Positions 17,414 through 26,108 are shown, counted from the first letter of the stretch. The stretch is 64,000 nt of DNA from Burkholderiales bacterium GJ-E10 (GCA_000828975.1 AP014683.1:1317520-1381519), one strand, 5' to 3'. The notes: a model not told the origin generated them from the sequence alone. Program-made: numbers and translations.

Positions 17414-19066
17414 ATGCCCATGCGCAACGCGATGAAGGGGGGAGGGGCCGGGCTGGTGCTGCTTCTGGGCCTCGCGGCGGCGGCGCACGCCGCGCCGGCG
17501 GGCGGCCCCGGCGGGTCGGGGTATCTCGATTCCATCAGTTCGGACTTCGCCACCGCGACCTCGGGCTGGATGACGACGGCGCAGGGCTATGCCTTCAAGA
17601 TCTTCACGGCGCTCGCCGCCATGGATCTGTCCTGGTGGGGCATCAAGCAGGTGCTCAAGAAAAACGACCTCGCCGACTTCGTCGCGGGCGCGGCGCTCAA
17701 GATCGCTTCGATCGGGTTCTTCTACACCGTGCTCGCCTTCGCGCCGACCTGGATGCCGCTCATCCCGCAGAGCTTCATGACGATGGGCGGAGCGATCGGC
17801 GGCTCTGCCGCGGCATCGACGCCCTCGGGCGTGATGAGCATGGCCTTTGCGGTGGTGGACCAGCTCTACACGGTCTACAACAGCGCCCCGGGAGGCATGT
17901 TCCATATCGGCTCGAACCTGTTTCTCGCGATCGTCATCGCGGTGACCTCGCTGTTCGCCCTGGCCGGGTTCGGGCTGGTCGCGCTGCAGCTACTCATGAC
18001 GCTGGTGGAGATGTACCTCGTTGGCGGCGCGGGCCTCGTGATGCTGGGGTTCACCGGTTCTGGCCTGACCAGCAGCTTCGGCGAAAAATACATCGGGTAT
18101 CTCGTGAGCGTGGGCGTCAAGCTCCTCACGATCTACGCCATCATCGGGCTGGGCGCAAACCTGATCGCCAACGAGATGAGCTACATCTCGTCGTACATCG
18201 GCAGCCCCAGCGGGACCATGCCGCCCACCGATCTGCTCAGCGTCGGGGTCAGCATGATGCTCTACGGCGTGATCGGCATTCAGGTTCCGGGGTTGGCCGG
18301 GAGCATGATGAACGGCTCGCCCAGCATGACGCTGGGCAACGTGGCGGGGGGTGCCGCCGCCATCATGGCGCCGGCGGCAGCCGGTGTCATGGGTGCGGGA
18401 GCAGCTGGAGCGGCGGCGGTGGGCGGGTACGCCAAGGCGATGCAGGGGCTCGAGAACCTTGCGGCGCGGGTTGGCGCCGGGGCGGTCTCCAGCGCAAGTC
18501 CCGCCGGCGGGATCGGCGGCACGGACAAGCTCGCGCAGCTGGGTTCGATCACGGGGGCGACGGGCCGCAGTGGCCCTACAGGCGCAATTGTCGGCAGCCA
18601 GAGTGGGACGTCGGCAGCCCGGCAGGCGGCTGGAGGCGTCGCGAGTGGATCCGGCAGCGTTTCCGGGGCGGTTTCCCGTGCCGCTCAGGTGACGACGGCG
18701 ATGATGGAGCGCCGGGGTGCAGCCTCACCCGGCGCGGTTCCTCCGGGCGGGAGCTCAGTGGTCGCGGCACAGACGGGAACGCCGGCCCGGCAGGTTGCCC
18801 AGGGGGGCGCGGCGCCGTCCCCATCCGCCGTCGCGCCGGTTGGCGCCAACGGCGCGGTCGACGCCCTGGGCGCGCCGGCGGATCCGGCCGGTGCGGCCAA
18901 GAACTTCGAGGGGAGGGACCCCGCCGATTTGCTCAAGGGCGCTGCCGGCGCAATGAAGGATTCCGCCGGCAAGCTGCACGACTTTGCCAAGCACGATCTC
19001 AATCGCTTCGAAGGTTCGGGCGGCGGAGGCATCCAGATCCGGCTTGGCCACCACGAGGGGCATTGA
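17414..19066 (+). CDS. trbL: P-type transfer protein TrbL (VirB6-like)
   Basis: This 550-residue polytopic inner-membrane protein starts 5 bases after trbJ, preceded by GAGGGG. The first 25 residues look like a signal or anchor segment. Several hydrophobic helices follow (about residues 55-300), then a long Ala/Gly/Ser-rich soluble tail, the usual TrbL layout. It forms part of the inner-membrane channel. Confidence 0.88.
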   Translation: MPMRNAMKGGGAGLVLLLGLAAAAHAAPAGGPGGSGYLDSISSDFATATSGWMTTAQGYAFKIFTALAAMDLSWWGIKQVLKKNDLADFVAGAALKIASIGFFYTVLAFAPTWMPLIPQSFMTMGGAIGGSAAASTPSGVMSMAFAVVDQLYTVYNSAPGGMFHIGSNLFLAIVIAVTSLFALAGFGLVALQLLMTLVEMYLVGGAGLVMLGFTGSGLTSSFGEKYIGYLVSVGVKLLTIYAIIGLGANLIANEMSYISSYIGSPSGTMPPTDLLSVGVSMMLYGVIGIQVPGLAGSMMNGSPSMTLGNVAGGAAAIMAPAAAGVMGAGAAGAAAVGGYAKAMQGLENLAARVGAGAVSSASPAGGIGGTDKLAQLGSITGATGRSGPTGAIVGSQSGTSAARQAAGGVASGSGSVSGAVSRAAQVTTAMMERRGAASPGAVPPGGSSVVAAQTGTPARQVAQGGAAPSPSAVAPVGANGAVDALGAPADPAGAAKNFEGRDPADLLKGAAGAMKDSAGKLHDFAKHDLNRFEGSGGGGIQIRLGHHEGH

Positions 19067-19067
19067 G

Positions 19068-19301
19068 ATGCGCAACCCGCGCCGGGACGCGGTGCTCGAT
19101 GCGGTGCGCGCGGAGTTCGACCAGGCGCTGCGCCACGACCGCATGGCGCTTGCCGCGGTCGTCGGCCAGATCGTCTGCGCGGCATGGTTTGCCGCTCTCT
19201 GGCAAGCCCACTTCCGCCCCATCTGGACGCTGGCGCCCTGGGGCGCGTTCTTCGCGCTCTGCCTCGCCATCCTCGTTCGGATCGAGCGCGCGAAGCGGTA
19301 A
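19068..19301 (+). CDS. Small two-helix membrane protein
   Basis: The ATG follows the trbL stop at once (TGAGATG). The 77-residue protein has a charged N-terminus and two hydrophobic helices (about residues 25-45 and 50-70). I do not recognise it; position and size recall small accessory or entry-exclusion-like proteins of trb clusters, but no lipobox is present. It may serve the acyltransferase encoded next. Confidence 0.6.
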   Translation: MRNPRRDAVLDAVRAEFDQALRHDRMALAAVVGQIVCAAWFAALWQAHFRPIWTLAPWGAFFALCLAILVRIERAKR

Positions 19302-19306
19302 ACGCA

Positions 19307-19831
19307 ATGCGCGCGCTTCTTCGCTTCGCGCTTCGCCGGGCGGGCCTCGCCGCGCTGCGCGTGCGGGTCCGGTACAACCCGCTGAGCGTCGAGCGCCTGC
19401 GGGCAGGCCCCGTTCTCGTCTGCGCCAATCACGTAAGCCTCATCGATGGCGTGATCGTCGCGCTCGCCAGCCCCGTGCCGCTCGTCTTCGGTGTCGATAC
19501 GGAGTTTTCGCGCCGCTCGCTCCTCGCCCGCCGGGGCATGGCGGCGCTGGCAGCGCTTGGATTCGGCCGCGTCGTCCCGATCGATGCCGGCTCGCCCTTC
19601 GGCCTGCGCGCCTTGCGCAAGGCGCTCGATCGCGGCGAGCCCGTCATGCTGTTCCCCGAGGGCCGCATCAGCGACACCGGAGCGCCCCTGCCGCCGCGGC
19701 CGGGCGTCGATTGGCTCGCAGAGCGCTGCGGCGCGCCGGTGCTTTGCGTTCGCATCCGCGGCGCCGAGCGCAGCCGGGCGTTTGCCAAGGCGGGCACCGC
19801 CTGGTGGCCGCCCATAGAAATCGAGTTCTGA
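19307..19831 (+). CDS. PlsC-type lysophospholipid acyltransferase in the trb operon
   Basis: This 174-residue protein has the acyltransferase motif NHxxxxD (His42, Asp47) and a second block FPEGR (116-120), the catalytic and substrate-binding signatures of 1-acyl-glycerol-3-phosphate acyltransferases. It is shorter than housekeeping PlsC (about 240). It lies within the conjugation operon, five bases after the small membrane protein. It may remodel membrane lipid at the channel or supply a lipid to the pilus; conjugative pili of the F family carry phospholipid. The role is inferred. Confidence 0.8.
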   Translation: MRALLRFALRRAGLAALRVRVRYNPLSVERLRAGPVLVCANHVSLIDGVIVALASPVPLVFGVDTEFSRRSLLARRGMAALAALGFGRVVPIDAGSPFGLRALRKALDRGEPVMLFPEGRISDTGAPLPPRPGVDWLAERCGAPVLCVRIRGAERSRAFAKAGTAWWPPIEIEF

Positions 19832-19857
19832 GGTCTTGCGTTACCCGCGCTCCGTGC

Positions 19858-19905
19858 GCGGGCCCACCTCGCAGAGTTCCTGTAGCGACGCCGGTATTCG
19901 GCGTC
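19858..19905 (+). promoter_or_regulatory. Recurrent leader element, copy F (before trbF)
   Basis: GCGGGCCCACCTCGCAGAG (19858-19876) is followed by perfect arms GACGCCG (19887-19893) and CGGCGTC (19899-19905) around GTATT, then ATGGAGGATGCGAG and the ATG at 19925. Confidence 0.65.
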
Positions 19906-19924
19906 ACCACATGGAGGATGCGAG

Positions 19925-20575
19925 ATGGCCGATGCCAACCCGTACTTGAATGCGCGCCGGGAGTGGGACGAGCGGTATGGCGACGCGCTCGCGCGCGCGA
20001 AAAGCTGGAGACTGGCGGCTTTTGCCAGCCTTGCCGTGGCGGTGGTGTCCGTCGCGGGCATTGCCTGGATCGGCGGCCAGAGCAAGATCGAGCCCTTTGT
20101 CGTGGCCATCGACAAGATGGGAGATCCGGTTGCGATGGCGCAGCCCGCAGGCGGCAGCGCGGTCAGCCAGCGCATCATCGAGGCGCAGGTCGCCAACTGG
20201 GTCTGGACGGCGCGCACCGTCCTGCCCGACGGTCAAGCGCAGAAGGCCCTGATCGCCCGGGTCTATGCGCTGGCAAGCGCCGACGCTGCGGCCTACCTCA
20301 ATTCGTGGTACTCCGCGCACCCGCCGTTTGGCGATTTCACGGTCAACGTCACCATCACCAGCGTGTTGCCGGTGAGCAAGGACACCTGGCAGGTCGGCTG
20401 GGATGAAGTCAAGCGCCAGGACGGCCAGTCCCAGCCGGTGCAGCACTGGAAGGCCAACATCACCACGGGGATCAACCCAGGCCTCGCCAAGAGCCCGCGG
20501 GTGATGCTCGACAACCCGCTGGGCCTCTTCCTGAAGAACGTCACCTGGACGCCCGTCGTCGGCGCGGCGTCCTGA
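19925..20575 (+). CDS. trbF: Conjugal transfer protein TrbF (VirB8 family)
   Basis: This 216-residue bitopic protein has a cytoplasmic N-terminus (NPYLNARREWDERYG), one membrane helix (about residues 30-52) and a periplasmic NTF2-like domain with KIEPFVVAIDKMG, a standard TrbF/VirB8 signature. The start follows GGAGG. It links the inner-membrane complex to the TrbG/TrbI core. Confidence 0.93.
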   Translation: MADANPYLNARREWDERYGDALARAKSWRLAAFASLAVAVVSVAGIAWIGGQSKIEPFVVAIDKMGDPVAMAQPAGGSAVSQRIIEAQVANWVWTARTVLPDGQAQKALIARVYALASADAAAYLNSWYSAHPPFGDFTVNVTITSVLPVSKDTWQVGWDEVKRQDGQSQPVQHWKANITTGINPGLAKSPRVMLDNPLGLFLKNVTWTPVVGAAS

Positions 20576-20606
20576 ACCGCATCCCGCCACAGAGAGGATT
20601 CCCGAG

Positions 20607-21575
20607 ATGAGCAAGAACCCCATCAAGACGGCGATCGCCGCGCTTGCCTTGGCCGCCGCGGCCACGGCATCTGCCGGAACGATCGTCGACGAAGTCGGAA
20701 CGCCCGACCCGCTTACCAGCCACGAGATCTACGCGCTCAAGGCGCCGATCCCGCTCTCCGAGCGCGCCAGTTCGGCGGCGGCGCAGACCTGGCTCAAGAC
20801 GGGCTACGCGCCCAGCATGCTGGGCACCAACGGGCAGGTGATGTACGCCTACGGCCAGAGCCAGCCCACGATCACCTGCGCGCCGCTGCACATCTGCGTG
20901 ATCAACCTGCTCCTGGGAGAGCACATCACGAACCTCAGCATCGGCGACAGCGTGCGCTGGATGGTGCAGACCGCCGACGCCGGACACACCCCGGTCGTGG
21001 TGGTCAAGCCGGTCGCCGCGGGGCTCACGACGAACCTCGTGGTGACCACGGACGCCGGGCGCGTGTACTACATGACCCTGGTTTCCCGGCAGCACCGCTA
21101 TGTGCCGCAGATCGGGTTCTACGACCCGCAGCAGATCGTCATCCGCCTGCAGCGGCAGGCCGATGCGCAAGCCGCGCAGGACGGGGCGAAGAAGCAGTCC
21201 GTCGTCGCGCAGCTGGGAACCGTCGACCCGTCCGATCTGGACTTCGACTACCACTGCGCGGGCGACGATCCGGACGAGATCGACCGCGATCTTCTGCCGG
21301 TGCGGGTGTTCGCAGGCGGCGGCCATACCTACCTGCAGATGCAAGACGGCATGAGCTTCCGAGACGCGCCGGCGGTGTTCCGATTCGAGGGCGGCAAGAC
21401 CGAGCTCATCAACAGCCGCCTGGTGAACAACTACTTCGTGATCGACGGGCTGCCGGAGAAGTTCAAGCTCGTGGTGGGTGTGGGCAAGGGCGCGCGCACG
21501 GTGACCTGCGCGCAGGGCGCGGCGCCCAAGCCGTTTGCGATCCCGCGGTCGAACTTTCTGCCGCAGGGGCGCTGA
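20607..21575 (+). CDS. trbG: Conjugal transfer protein TrbG (VirB9 family)
   Basis: This 322-residue periplasmic and outer-membrane core component has an N-terminal signal peptide (cleavage near residue 22, ATASAG). The middle and C-terminal parts carry the VirB9 beta-domain (VNNYFVIDGLPEKFKLVVG). The start follows GAGAGGATTCCCGAG. It pairs with TrbI. Confidence 0.93.
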   Translation: MSKNPIKTAIAALALAAAATASAGTIVDEVGTPDPLTSHEIYALKAPIPLSERASSAAAQTWLKTGYAPSMLGTNGQVMYAYGQSQPTITCAPLHICVINLLLGEHITNLSIGDSVRWMVQTADAGHTPVVVVKPVAAGLTTNLVVTTDAGRVYYMTLVSRQHRYVPQIGFYDPQQIVIRLQRQADAQAAQDGAKKQSVVAQLGTVDPSDLDFDYHCAGDDPDEIDRDLLPVRVFAGGGHTYLQMQDGMSFRDAPAVFRFEGGKTELINSRLVNNYFVIDGLPEKFKLVVGVGKGARTVTCAQGAAPKPFAIPRSNFLPQGR

Positions 21576-21576
21576 G

Positions 21577-22899
21577 ATGACGGAAGAAACCGATCGGGAT
21601 CTGCTCGAAACGGACGTCGACGGCAGCACGGCGCAGCGCGGCGAGCCGCTGCGCATCCGCGGCACGCCGGCCAAGGGGCCGCGCCTGAGCAAGAACCTCA
21701 AGGGGGCGCTGGGCGTTCTCGGCGGCCTAGCCGGCGTGGGAATCGTCATCGGCGTGATGTCGGCCGGGCACAAGGCGCAGACCAAGCCCGAATCGGCGGA
21801 CGCGGCCCGGGTGGGGCAGACCAAGCCGGATGTCGTCGCCATGGAGCAGGCGGCGGACAAGGCGCGGCAGGAGGAATCCACTGGTGGCGCTTCGCCAAAG
21901 CCTGCGGTGTCCGCGCGCAAGGACAAGGCCGCGGCGCCCGTCACGCTGCAGTCCGGGCCGGCCGGATCGCAGCTCACGCCCGAGCAGAAGTACCGCCAGT
22001 GGCTGGAGGACCAGCATTACAAGAACCTTGAGGGTGCGATGCTCGCAGCGCAAAGCGCCCGGCTCGCCAAGACCGTCCCGGAAGGCGCCGTTCCGCAAGG
22101 GATCCAGCGATCCGATCAGCCGGGTGCCGCCGCGGCGCCGGCGGGCGATCTGGGATCGACGCTGCAAAACGCCCTTGCCGGACTCCAGCGGCCGCGCGGT
22201 GCCGCCCCCGAAGGGCCGGAAGGGCAGGGAGCGCAGCAGCAGAACAAGGCATTCCTGGCCGCCCAATCCAAGACGGGTGACGGCGACTACCTGCCGGCAT
22301 CGGTGCAGCCGCCCCGCGCGCAACACGAGCTCTTCGCCGGATCCGTCATCCCCGCCGTTCTCGTCACCGGGATCAACAGCGATCTGCCGGGCAGCATCTC
22401 CGCCCAGGTGCGCCAGACCGTATACGACAGCCTCGATCCGGACGTGGTGCTCATCCCCCAGGGAACCCGGCTCATCGGCAAGTACAGCAGCGACGTGGCC
22501 TACGGCCAGCGGCGCGTGCTCGTGGCCTGGAACCAGGTGATCTTCCCCAACGGATCGACCATCGACCTCAAGGGCATGGAAGGCACCGACGGGCAGGGAC
22601 AGGCCGGACTCCACGACCTGGTCGACAACCACTACATGCGGATCTTCGGCAGCGCCATCCTGATGAGCCTGTTGAGCGCGGGCGCGCAGCTCTCCCAGCC
22701 GCAGAATTCCAACATGTTCACCACGCCCACGGCCGGCCAGGAGGCCGCCGCCGCGATGGGCCAGGAGCTCAACATGGTGGGGACAAATCTCCTCAACAAG
22801 AACCTCAATATCCAGCCTACCCTGATCATCCGGCCAGGCTACGCTTTCAACGTCCTCGTCAGCCGTACCATGATCCTGCCGCCCTATCCGGCGCAGTAG
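21577..22899 (+). CDS. trbI: Conjugal transfer protein TrbI (VirB10 family)
   Basis: The ATG at 21577 overlaps the end of trbG closely (TGAGATGA). The 440-residue protein has a single membrane helix (about residues 45-65), a Pro/Gln/Ala-rich periplasmic linker, and the VirB10 C-terminal barrel with ELFAGSVIPAVLVTGINSDL and IPQGTRLIGKY. It is the last conjugation gene before the putative ICE end. Confidence 0.95.
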   Translation: MTEETDRDLLETDVDGSTAQRGEPLRIRGTPAKGPRLSKNLKGALGVLGGLAGVGIVIGVMSAGHKAQTKPESADAARVGQTKPDVVAMEQAADKARQEESTGGASPKPAVSARKDKAAAPVTLQSGPAGSQLTPEQKYRQWLEDQHYKNLEGAMLAAQSARLAKTVPEGAVPQGIQRSDQPGAAAAPAGDLGSTLQNALAGLQRPRGAAPEGPEGQGAQQQNKAFLAAQSKTGDGDYLPASVQPPRAQHELFAGSVIPAVLVTGINSDLPGSISAQVRQTVYDSLDPDVVLIPQGTRLIGKYSSDVAYGQRRVLVAWNQVIFPNGSTIDLKGMEGTDGQGQAGLHDLVDNHYMRIFGSAILMSLLSAGAQLSQPQNSNMFTTPTAGQEAAAAMGQELNMVGTNLLNKNLNIQPTLIIRPGYAFNVLVSRTMILPPYPAQ

Positions 22900-23034
22900 G
22901 GTGTGTCCAAAATGTGTCTCGCTGTCGCAATAGCCGCGCACCGGCGCAGCTATTTACGGCTGGTTTGCGGGGTTGGCGAGCGATGAGATTGCAGCAAAAA
23001 CAACGTGTTAGGTGTAGCGCTTGCTAGCGGAAGT

Positions 23035-23081
23035 CCTTGACATGGTGGGGGTCGTTGGTTCGAGTCCAATCGCGCCTACCA
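23035..23081 (+). other. 3' half of tRNA-Val(GAC): putative ICE attachment site
   Basis: The bases from CCTTGACATGG to CGCGCCTACCA reproduce the anticodon loop (GAC at 23039-23041), the 3' anticodon strand, a variable loop, the T-arm (GTTGG-TTCGAGT-CCAAT), the acceptor strand CGCGCCT, the discriminator A and CCA. The 5' half (an AGGCGCG acceptor strand and a D-arm) is absent upstream. A 3' tRNA fragment between the last trb gene and unrelated capsule genes is the expected footprint of tRNA-targeting integration. The rest of 22900-23339 holds no gene that I can support. Confidence 0.75.
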
Positions 23082-23339
23082 ACATTTCCCGTTGCAGAAT
23101 CATTCGTTACGTCAACGGCGGGGATGTTCGGGACGAACGTGGGGCGAATTCCATCGCATCTTCCGACCCTGACCTCGCTCCTGCAGTGACCTCGCCCTTC
23201 CCGGGTTGGTTGCCGAGATGTCGTGGCCGTGCCGCGCTGGCTGGGTCTTCAAGAACCGTCGCTCGGGCCACGATCTGCGTACACTCCCGGGTTTGTCTTT
23301 CCTGTTCCCGGTTCGGATCTCATCACGCCACCGTTCCCT

Positions 23340-24524
23340 ATGAATCCATTTTTCCGGATCCTTGCCGCGGCCACCGCGACCACCCTGGTGCTCGGCGGCT
23401 GTAGCCACTTCATCACCAACGCCGGGCCGAGCACCTCCACCATCGAGTCGGAGCCGCAGGCGAAGTCGACCTTGCGCGGCATCCGCCTTTTCCATGTCGA
23501 TTACGCGCTTGCGCACGCCGTCGAAACGCGGGAAACGAGGCAGCGCTTTTCCGCCTTCTTTTCCGGGCCGGCGCACCCGAATCACGTCGTCGGTCCCGGC
23601 GACGTGCTGGCGATCTTCCTCTGGGAATCGCCGCCGGCGATGTTGTTTACCGCCCAGAGCCTCGCGGTCGGGAGCGCGGGCATGGCCGGTGGCGGAACCG
23701 GCATGGTGAGTCTGCCGGTCCAGACCGTCGACAACGCCGGGCAGGTCGTCGTGCCCTTCGTCGGCAGTATTCCTGTCGCCGGAAAGACCTTGTCGCAGAT
23801 CGAGCACGACATCGTCGCCAAGCTCTCGGGCATGGCCAACCATCCGCAGGCGATCGTCGAACTCGCGGTCAACAACACCCAGAACATCACCGTCGTCGGC
23901 AACGTGCCGCACAGTCTCGAAGTGCCGCTCACACCCGGCGGCGTGCGCCTGCTGCGGGCGATCGCGCTGGCGGGCGGCGTGACCCAGGCGGTGGAGACGG
24001 TGTCGATCCAGTTGTCGCGCGCCGGCCGGGTCATGACCATGCCGCTGCAGGCGGTGCTGCGCGATCCGCGCGAGAACATTCCGCTGCGCGCCGGCGACGT
24101 CGTCACCGCGCTCTATCAGCCCTCGAGCTTCAGCGTGCTGGGCGCCACCGGTCGCAATTCCGAGGTCAACTTCAAGGCGAGCGGCATCACCCTGGCGCAG
24201 GCGATCGCGCGCGCGGGCGGCCTCGACGACAATCGTGCCAACCCCTCGGCGGTGTTCCTGTTCCGGTTTGCCGCGCCCGACAGTCTGCCGCCCCGCCTGC
24301 TGCGCGGCGACCGTCTCGTCGACGGCAAGGTGCCGGCGATTTTCGAGTTCGATCTGCGCGATCCGGCGGTGTTCTTCGCCGCGCAGACCTTTCCGATCCA
24401 CGATCACGACCTGCTCTACGTTTCCGACGCCCCGGCCAACGATCTGCAGAAGGTCCTCACCATCGTCGGCTCGATCGTGTTCCCGTACCAGGCGTATACG
24501 ACCTCCGGCGGCACGATTCCATGA
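23340..24524 (+). CDS. Capsule export outer-membrane lipoprotein (Wza/KpsD/OPX family)
   Basis: The ATG at 23340 gives a 394-residue lipoprotein with lipobox LVLGGC (Cys about residue 21). A polysaccharide export domain (HVVGPGDVLAIFLWE, about residues 80-200) is followed by two SLBB-like segments (NITVVGNVPHSLEVPL and SFSVLGATGRNSEVNF). Such proteins form the outer-membrane pore for capsule export. With the KpsS, KpsC and KpsT homologues in this window it suggests a group 2-type capsule. It lies just outside the putative ICE end. Confidence 0.88.
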   Translation: MNPFFRILAAATATTLVLGGCSHFITNAGPSTSTIESEPQAKSTLRGIRLFHVDYALAHAVETRETRQRFSAFFSGPAHPNHVVGPGDVLAIFLWESPPAMLFTAQSLAVGSAGMAGGGTGMVSLPVQTVDNAGQVVVPFVGSIPVAGKTLSQIEHDIVAKLSGMANHPQAIVELAVNNTQNITVVGNVPHSLEVPLTPGGVRLLRAIALAGGVTQAVETVSIQLSRAGRVMTMPLQAVLRDPRENIPLRAGDVVTALYQPSSFSVLGATGRNSEVNFKASGITLAQAIARAGGLDDNRANPSAVFLFRFAAPDSLPPRLLRGDRLVDGKVPAIFEFDLRDPAVFFAAQTFPIHDHDLLYVSDAPANDLQKVLTIVGSIVFPYQAYTTSGGTIP

Positions 24525-24579
24525 TCGGGCCCCGGCAGGTCGGCCGCGCAGGACGCGTGTTGCATAGGGAAGCCATGGC

Positions 24580-25029
24580 ATGAGGAAGCACCTCTATCGG
24601 CTTCTTGCCGCCGTTGCGCTGGCGGCTGCCGCGGCCCAATCGGCCTGGGCCGGAGACATGTCGGTGGGCGCCGGGTACAACTTCGTTCCGGGATCCGGCT
24701 ATGTCTCGTTTGACGACCGGTTCGGCAACTTCGCCGCCGAAGCCTGGCTGATGACCACCGGCCAGGAAGAGCCGACCACCCGCCCCGGACCGGAACTGGA
24801 TCTCAACGTCCTCGCCTATCTGCCGTCGTGCCCCGTCTTTGCCAAGGTCGGCGTGATTTCCGGCTTGTGGGGCAAGCATGGAGCCGACGCCGGCTTCGGG
24901 GTCGATTGGCCGCTCACCCGCCAGTGGTCGGTACGCCTGCAGGACACGTTCAACTGGGCGACCGAAGACCAGCACCCCGGCTACGAACTCGAACATCAGG
25001 TTGCGCTGGGCGTCGAATTCCACTTTTGA
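24580..25029 (+). CDS. Small predicted outer-membrane beta-barrel protein
   Basis: This 149-residue protein has a clear signal peptide (residues 1-24, cleavage after SAWA). Alternating amphipathic strands end in a terminal Phe (VEFHF), the usual outer-membrane insertion signal. No specific family is recognised. It lies 55 bases after the export lipoprotein and may be cotranscribed. Confidence 0.65.
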   Translation: MRKHLYRLLAAVALAAAAAQSAWAGDMSVGAGYNFVPGSGYVSFDDRFGNFAAEAWLMTTGQEEPTTRPGPELDLNVLAYLPSCPVFAKVGVISGLWGKHGADAGFGVDWPLTRQWSVRLQDTFNWATEDQHPGYELEHQVALGVEFHF

Positions 25030-25058
25030 CCCGGTGCGCAGGGGCCATGTTGTCTCGG

Positions 25059-25120
25059 AGTCTGCGCGGCAGAAGGTGGTTTCCCCCTCTCCCGCATGCG
25101 GGAGAGGGCGGGGGTGAGGG
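25059..25120. repeat. 62-bp repeat, left arm of an inverted pair
   Basis: It is almost identical (three mismatches) to the reverse complement of 25611-25672. The core CTCTCCCGCATGCGGGAGAG is itself a hairpin of REP type. The two arms enclose 490 bp with a shortened transposase gene. Confidence 0.75.
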
Positions 25121-25171
25121 TGATTGAGTTGGGACGGTAGACGCGCAAAGGGGTATTGGTGTTCATAGAGG

Positions 25172-25537
25172 ATGCCCCGCTACCTACCGTACAAACCGCG
25201 CCAGAAGCAACGGCTGCCTTCGGCGCTGCAAGACTGGTTGCCCGAAGGGCATCTGGCCTACTACATCAGCGACGTGATCGACAGCCCGGGTCTGAGCGCG
25301 TTTCATCGCCCACGCAACCAGCCGTTTCATCCGGCGAGGATGGTCAAGGTGCTGGTTTACGGATATGCGACTGGAGTGTTCTCGTCGCGCAAGCTCGCTC
25401 GCAAGCTGCACGAGGATCGTCGCGCTGGGCCGCGAAGGCAAGGTCCAGGTACGCGTCGACTCGCAGCGCAGACGGAATGGAAACTCGTCTGCGCGGCGCT
25501 GAACCTGCGCCGGATGGCGAAACTGGCAACCGCATAA
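25172..25537 (+). pseudogene. Internally deleted IS1182-like transposase
   Basis: The first 85 residues (MPRYLPYKPRQKQRLP... to RKLARKLHEDRR) match the N-terminus of IS1182-type transposases. The final part TEWKLVCAALNLRRM matches their C-terminus. About 300 central residues including the DDE core are missing, so the remnant is inactive. It lies inside the 62-bp inverted repeats, resembling a non-autonomous deletion derivative. Confidence 0.7.
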
Positions 25538-25610
25538 TAAACGCCGCAAGTCCGGAAACGCTCCTGCCCACCGCCCGTCTCCGCCTGCCAGCACGCTCCA
25601 TGGGTTGCCG

Positions 25611-25672
25611 CCCTCACCCCCGCCCTCTCCCGCTCGCGGGAGAGGGGGAAACCACCTTCCGCCGCGCAGACT
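25611..25672. repeat. 62-bp repeat, right arm of an inverted pair
   Basis: This is the inverted partner of 25059-25120 and contains the REP-like hairpin CTCTCCCGCTCGCGGGAGAG. The reading frame of the minus-strand nucleotidyltransferase gene runs into it. Confidence 0.75.
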
Positions 25673-25982
25673 CTAGCTTTCGATGATCTTGTCGAAGGAC
25701 TCCATCGATCCGCACTCCCGTTTCCTTGGCGATCTGGTGAATTGGCTTGTCGCCCGCGCCCATGACCAGATCCACCTTCGTGCCAAAAACGTCTTCCAGA
25801 TCCAGTTTGCAGCGGATCTCATCCATGACGTCCCTGCTGGCTGCCTCGACGTATAGGTCCACGTCCCCGCCGCGCCGGGAATCATCCGCGCGTGACCCGA
25901 AAAGCCAAATCCTGGCGCCTTTCCCAAAGTGGGCGATGACGACCTCGACCGCAGCCTGCGCTTCGAATTCCGTAATCCGCAT
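25614..25982 (-). CDS. MNT-type minimal nucleotidyltransferase, 3' end replaced by repeat
   Basis: The ATG at 25982 gives MRITEFEAQ, then LFGSRADDSRRGGDVDLYVE, the GS-x-(8-12)-DxD active site of MntA-like nucleotidyltransferases. The usual protein ends shortly after KETGVRI. Here translation continues into the 62-bp repeat, adding a tail rich in Arg, Ser and Pro. MNT proteins usually pair with HEPN toxins; none is adjacent, so this is an orphan, perhaps with a damaged end. Confidence 0.7.
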   Translation of the reverse strand: MRITEFEAQAAVEVVIAHFGKGARIWLFGSRADDSRRGGDVDLYVEAASRDVMDEIRCKLDLEDVFGTKVDLVMGAGDKPIHQIAKETGVRIDGVLRQDHRKLESARRKVVSPSPASGRGRG

Positions 25983-26108
25983 GGAATGCCTCAATTTCCG
26001 ACATTTTGCGCCACCTTTCGGCATTTTTGTCCGGCCGAGCCGATTCGCTTTCGAGTCCGGTGAGCGGACGGCGCTACGCCGGTGGGGAAGGGGCCGGCGA
26101 GGGAGTCG

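Noticed and set aside
22900-23034. An intact tRNA-Val at the end of the trb operon
   Set aside because: No AGGCGCG acceptor strand or D-arm occurs upstream of the anticodon loop, so only the 3' half is present.
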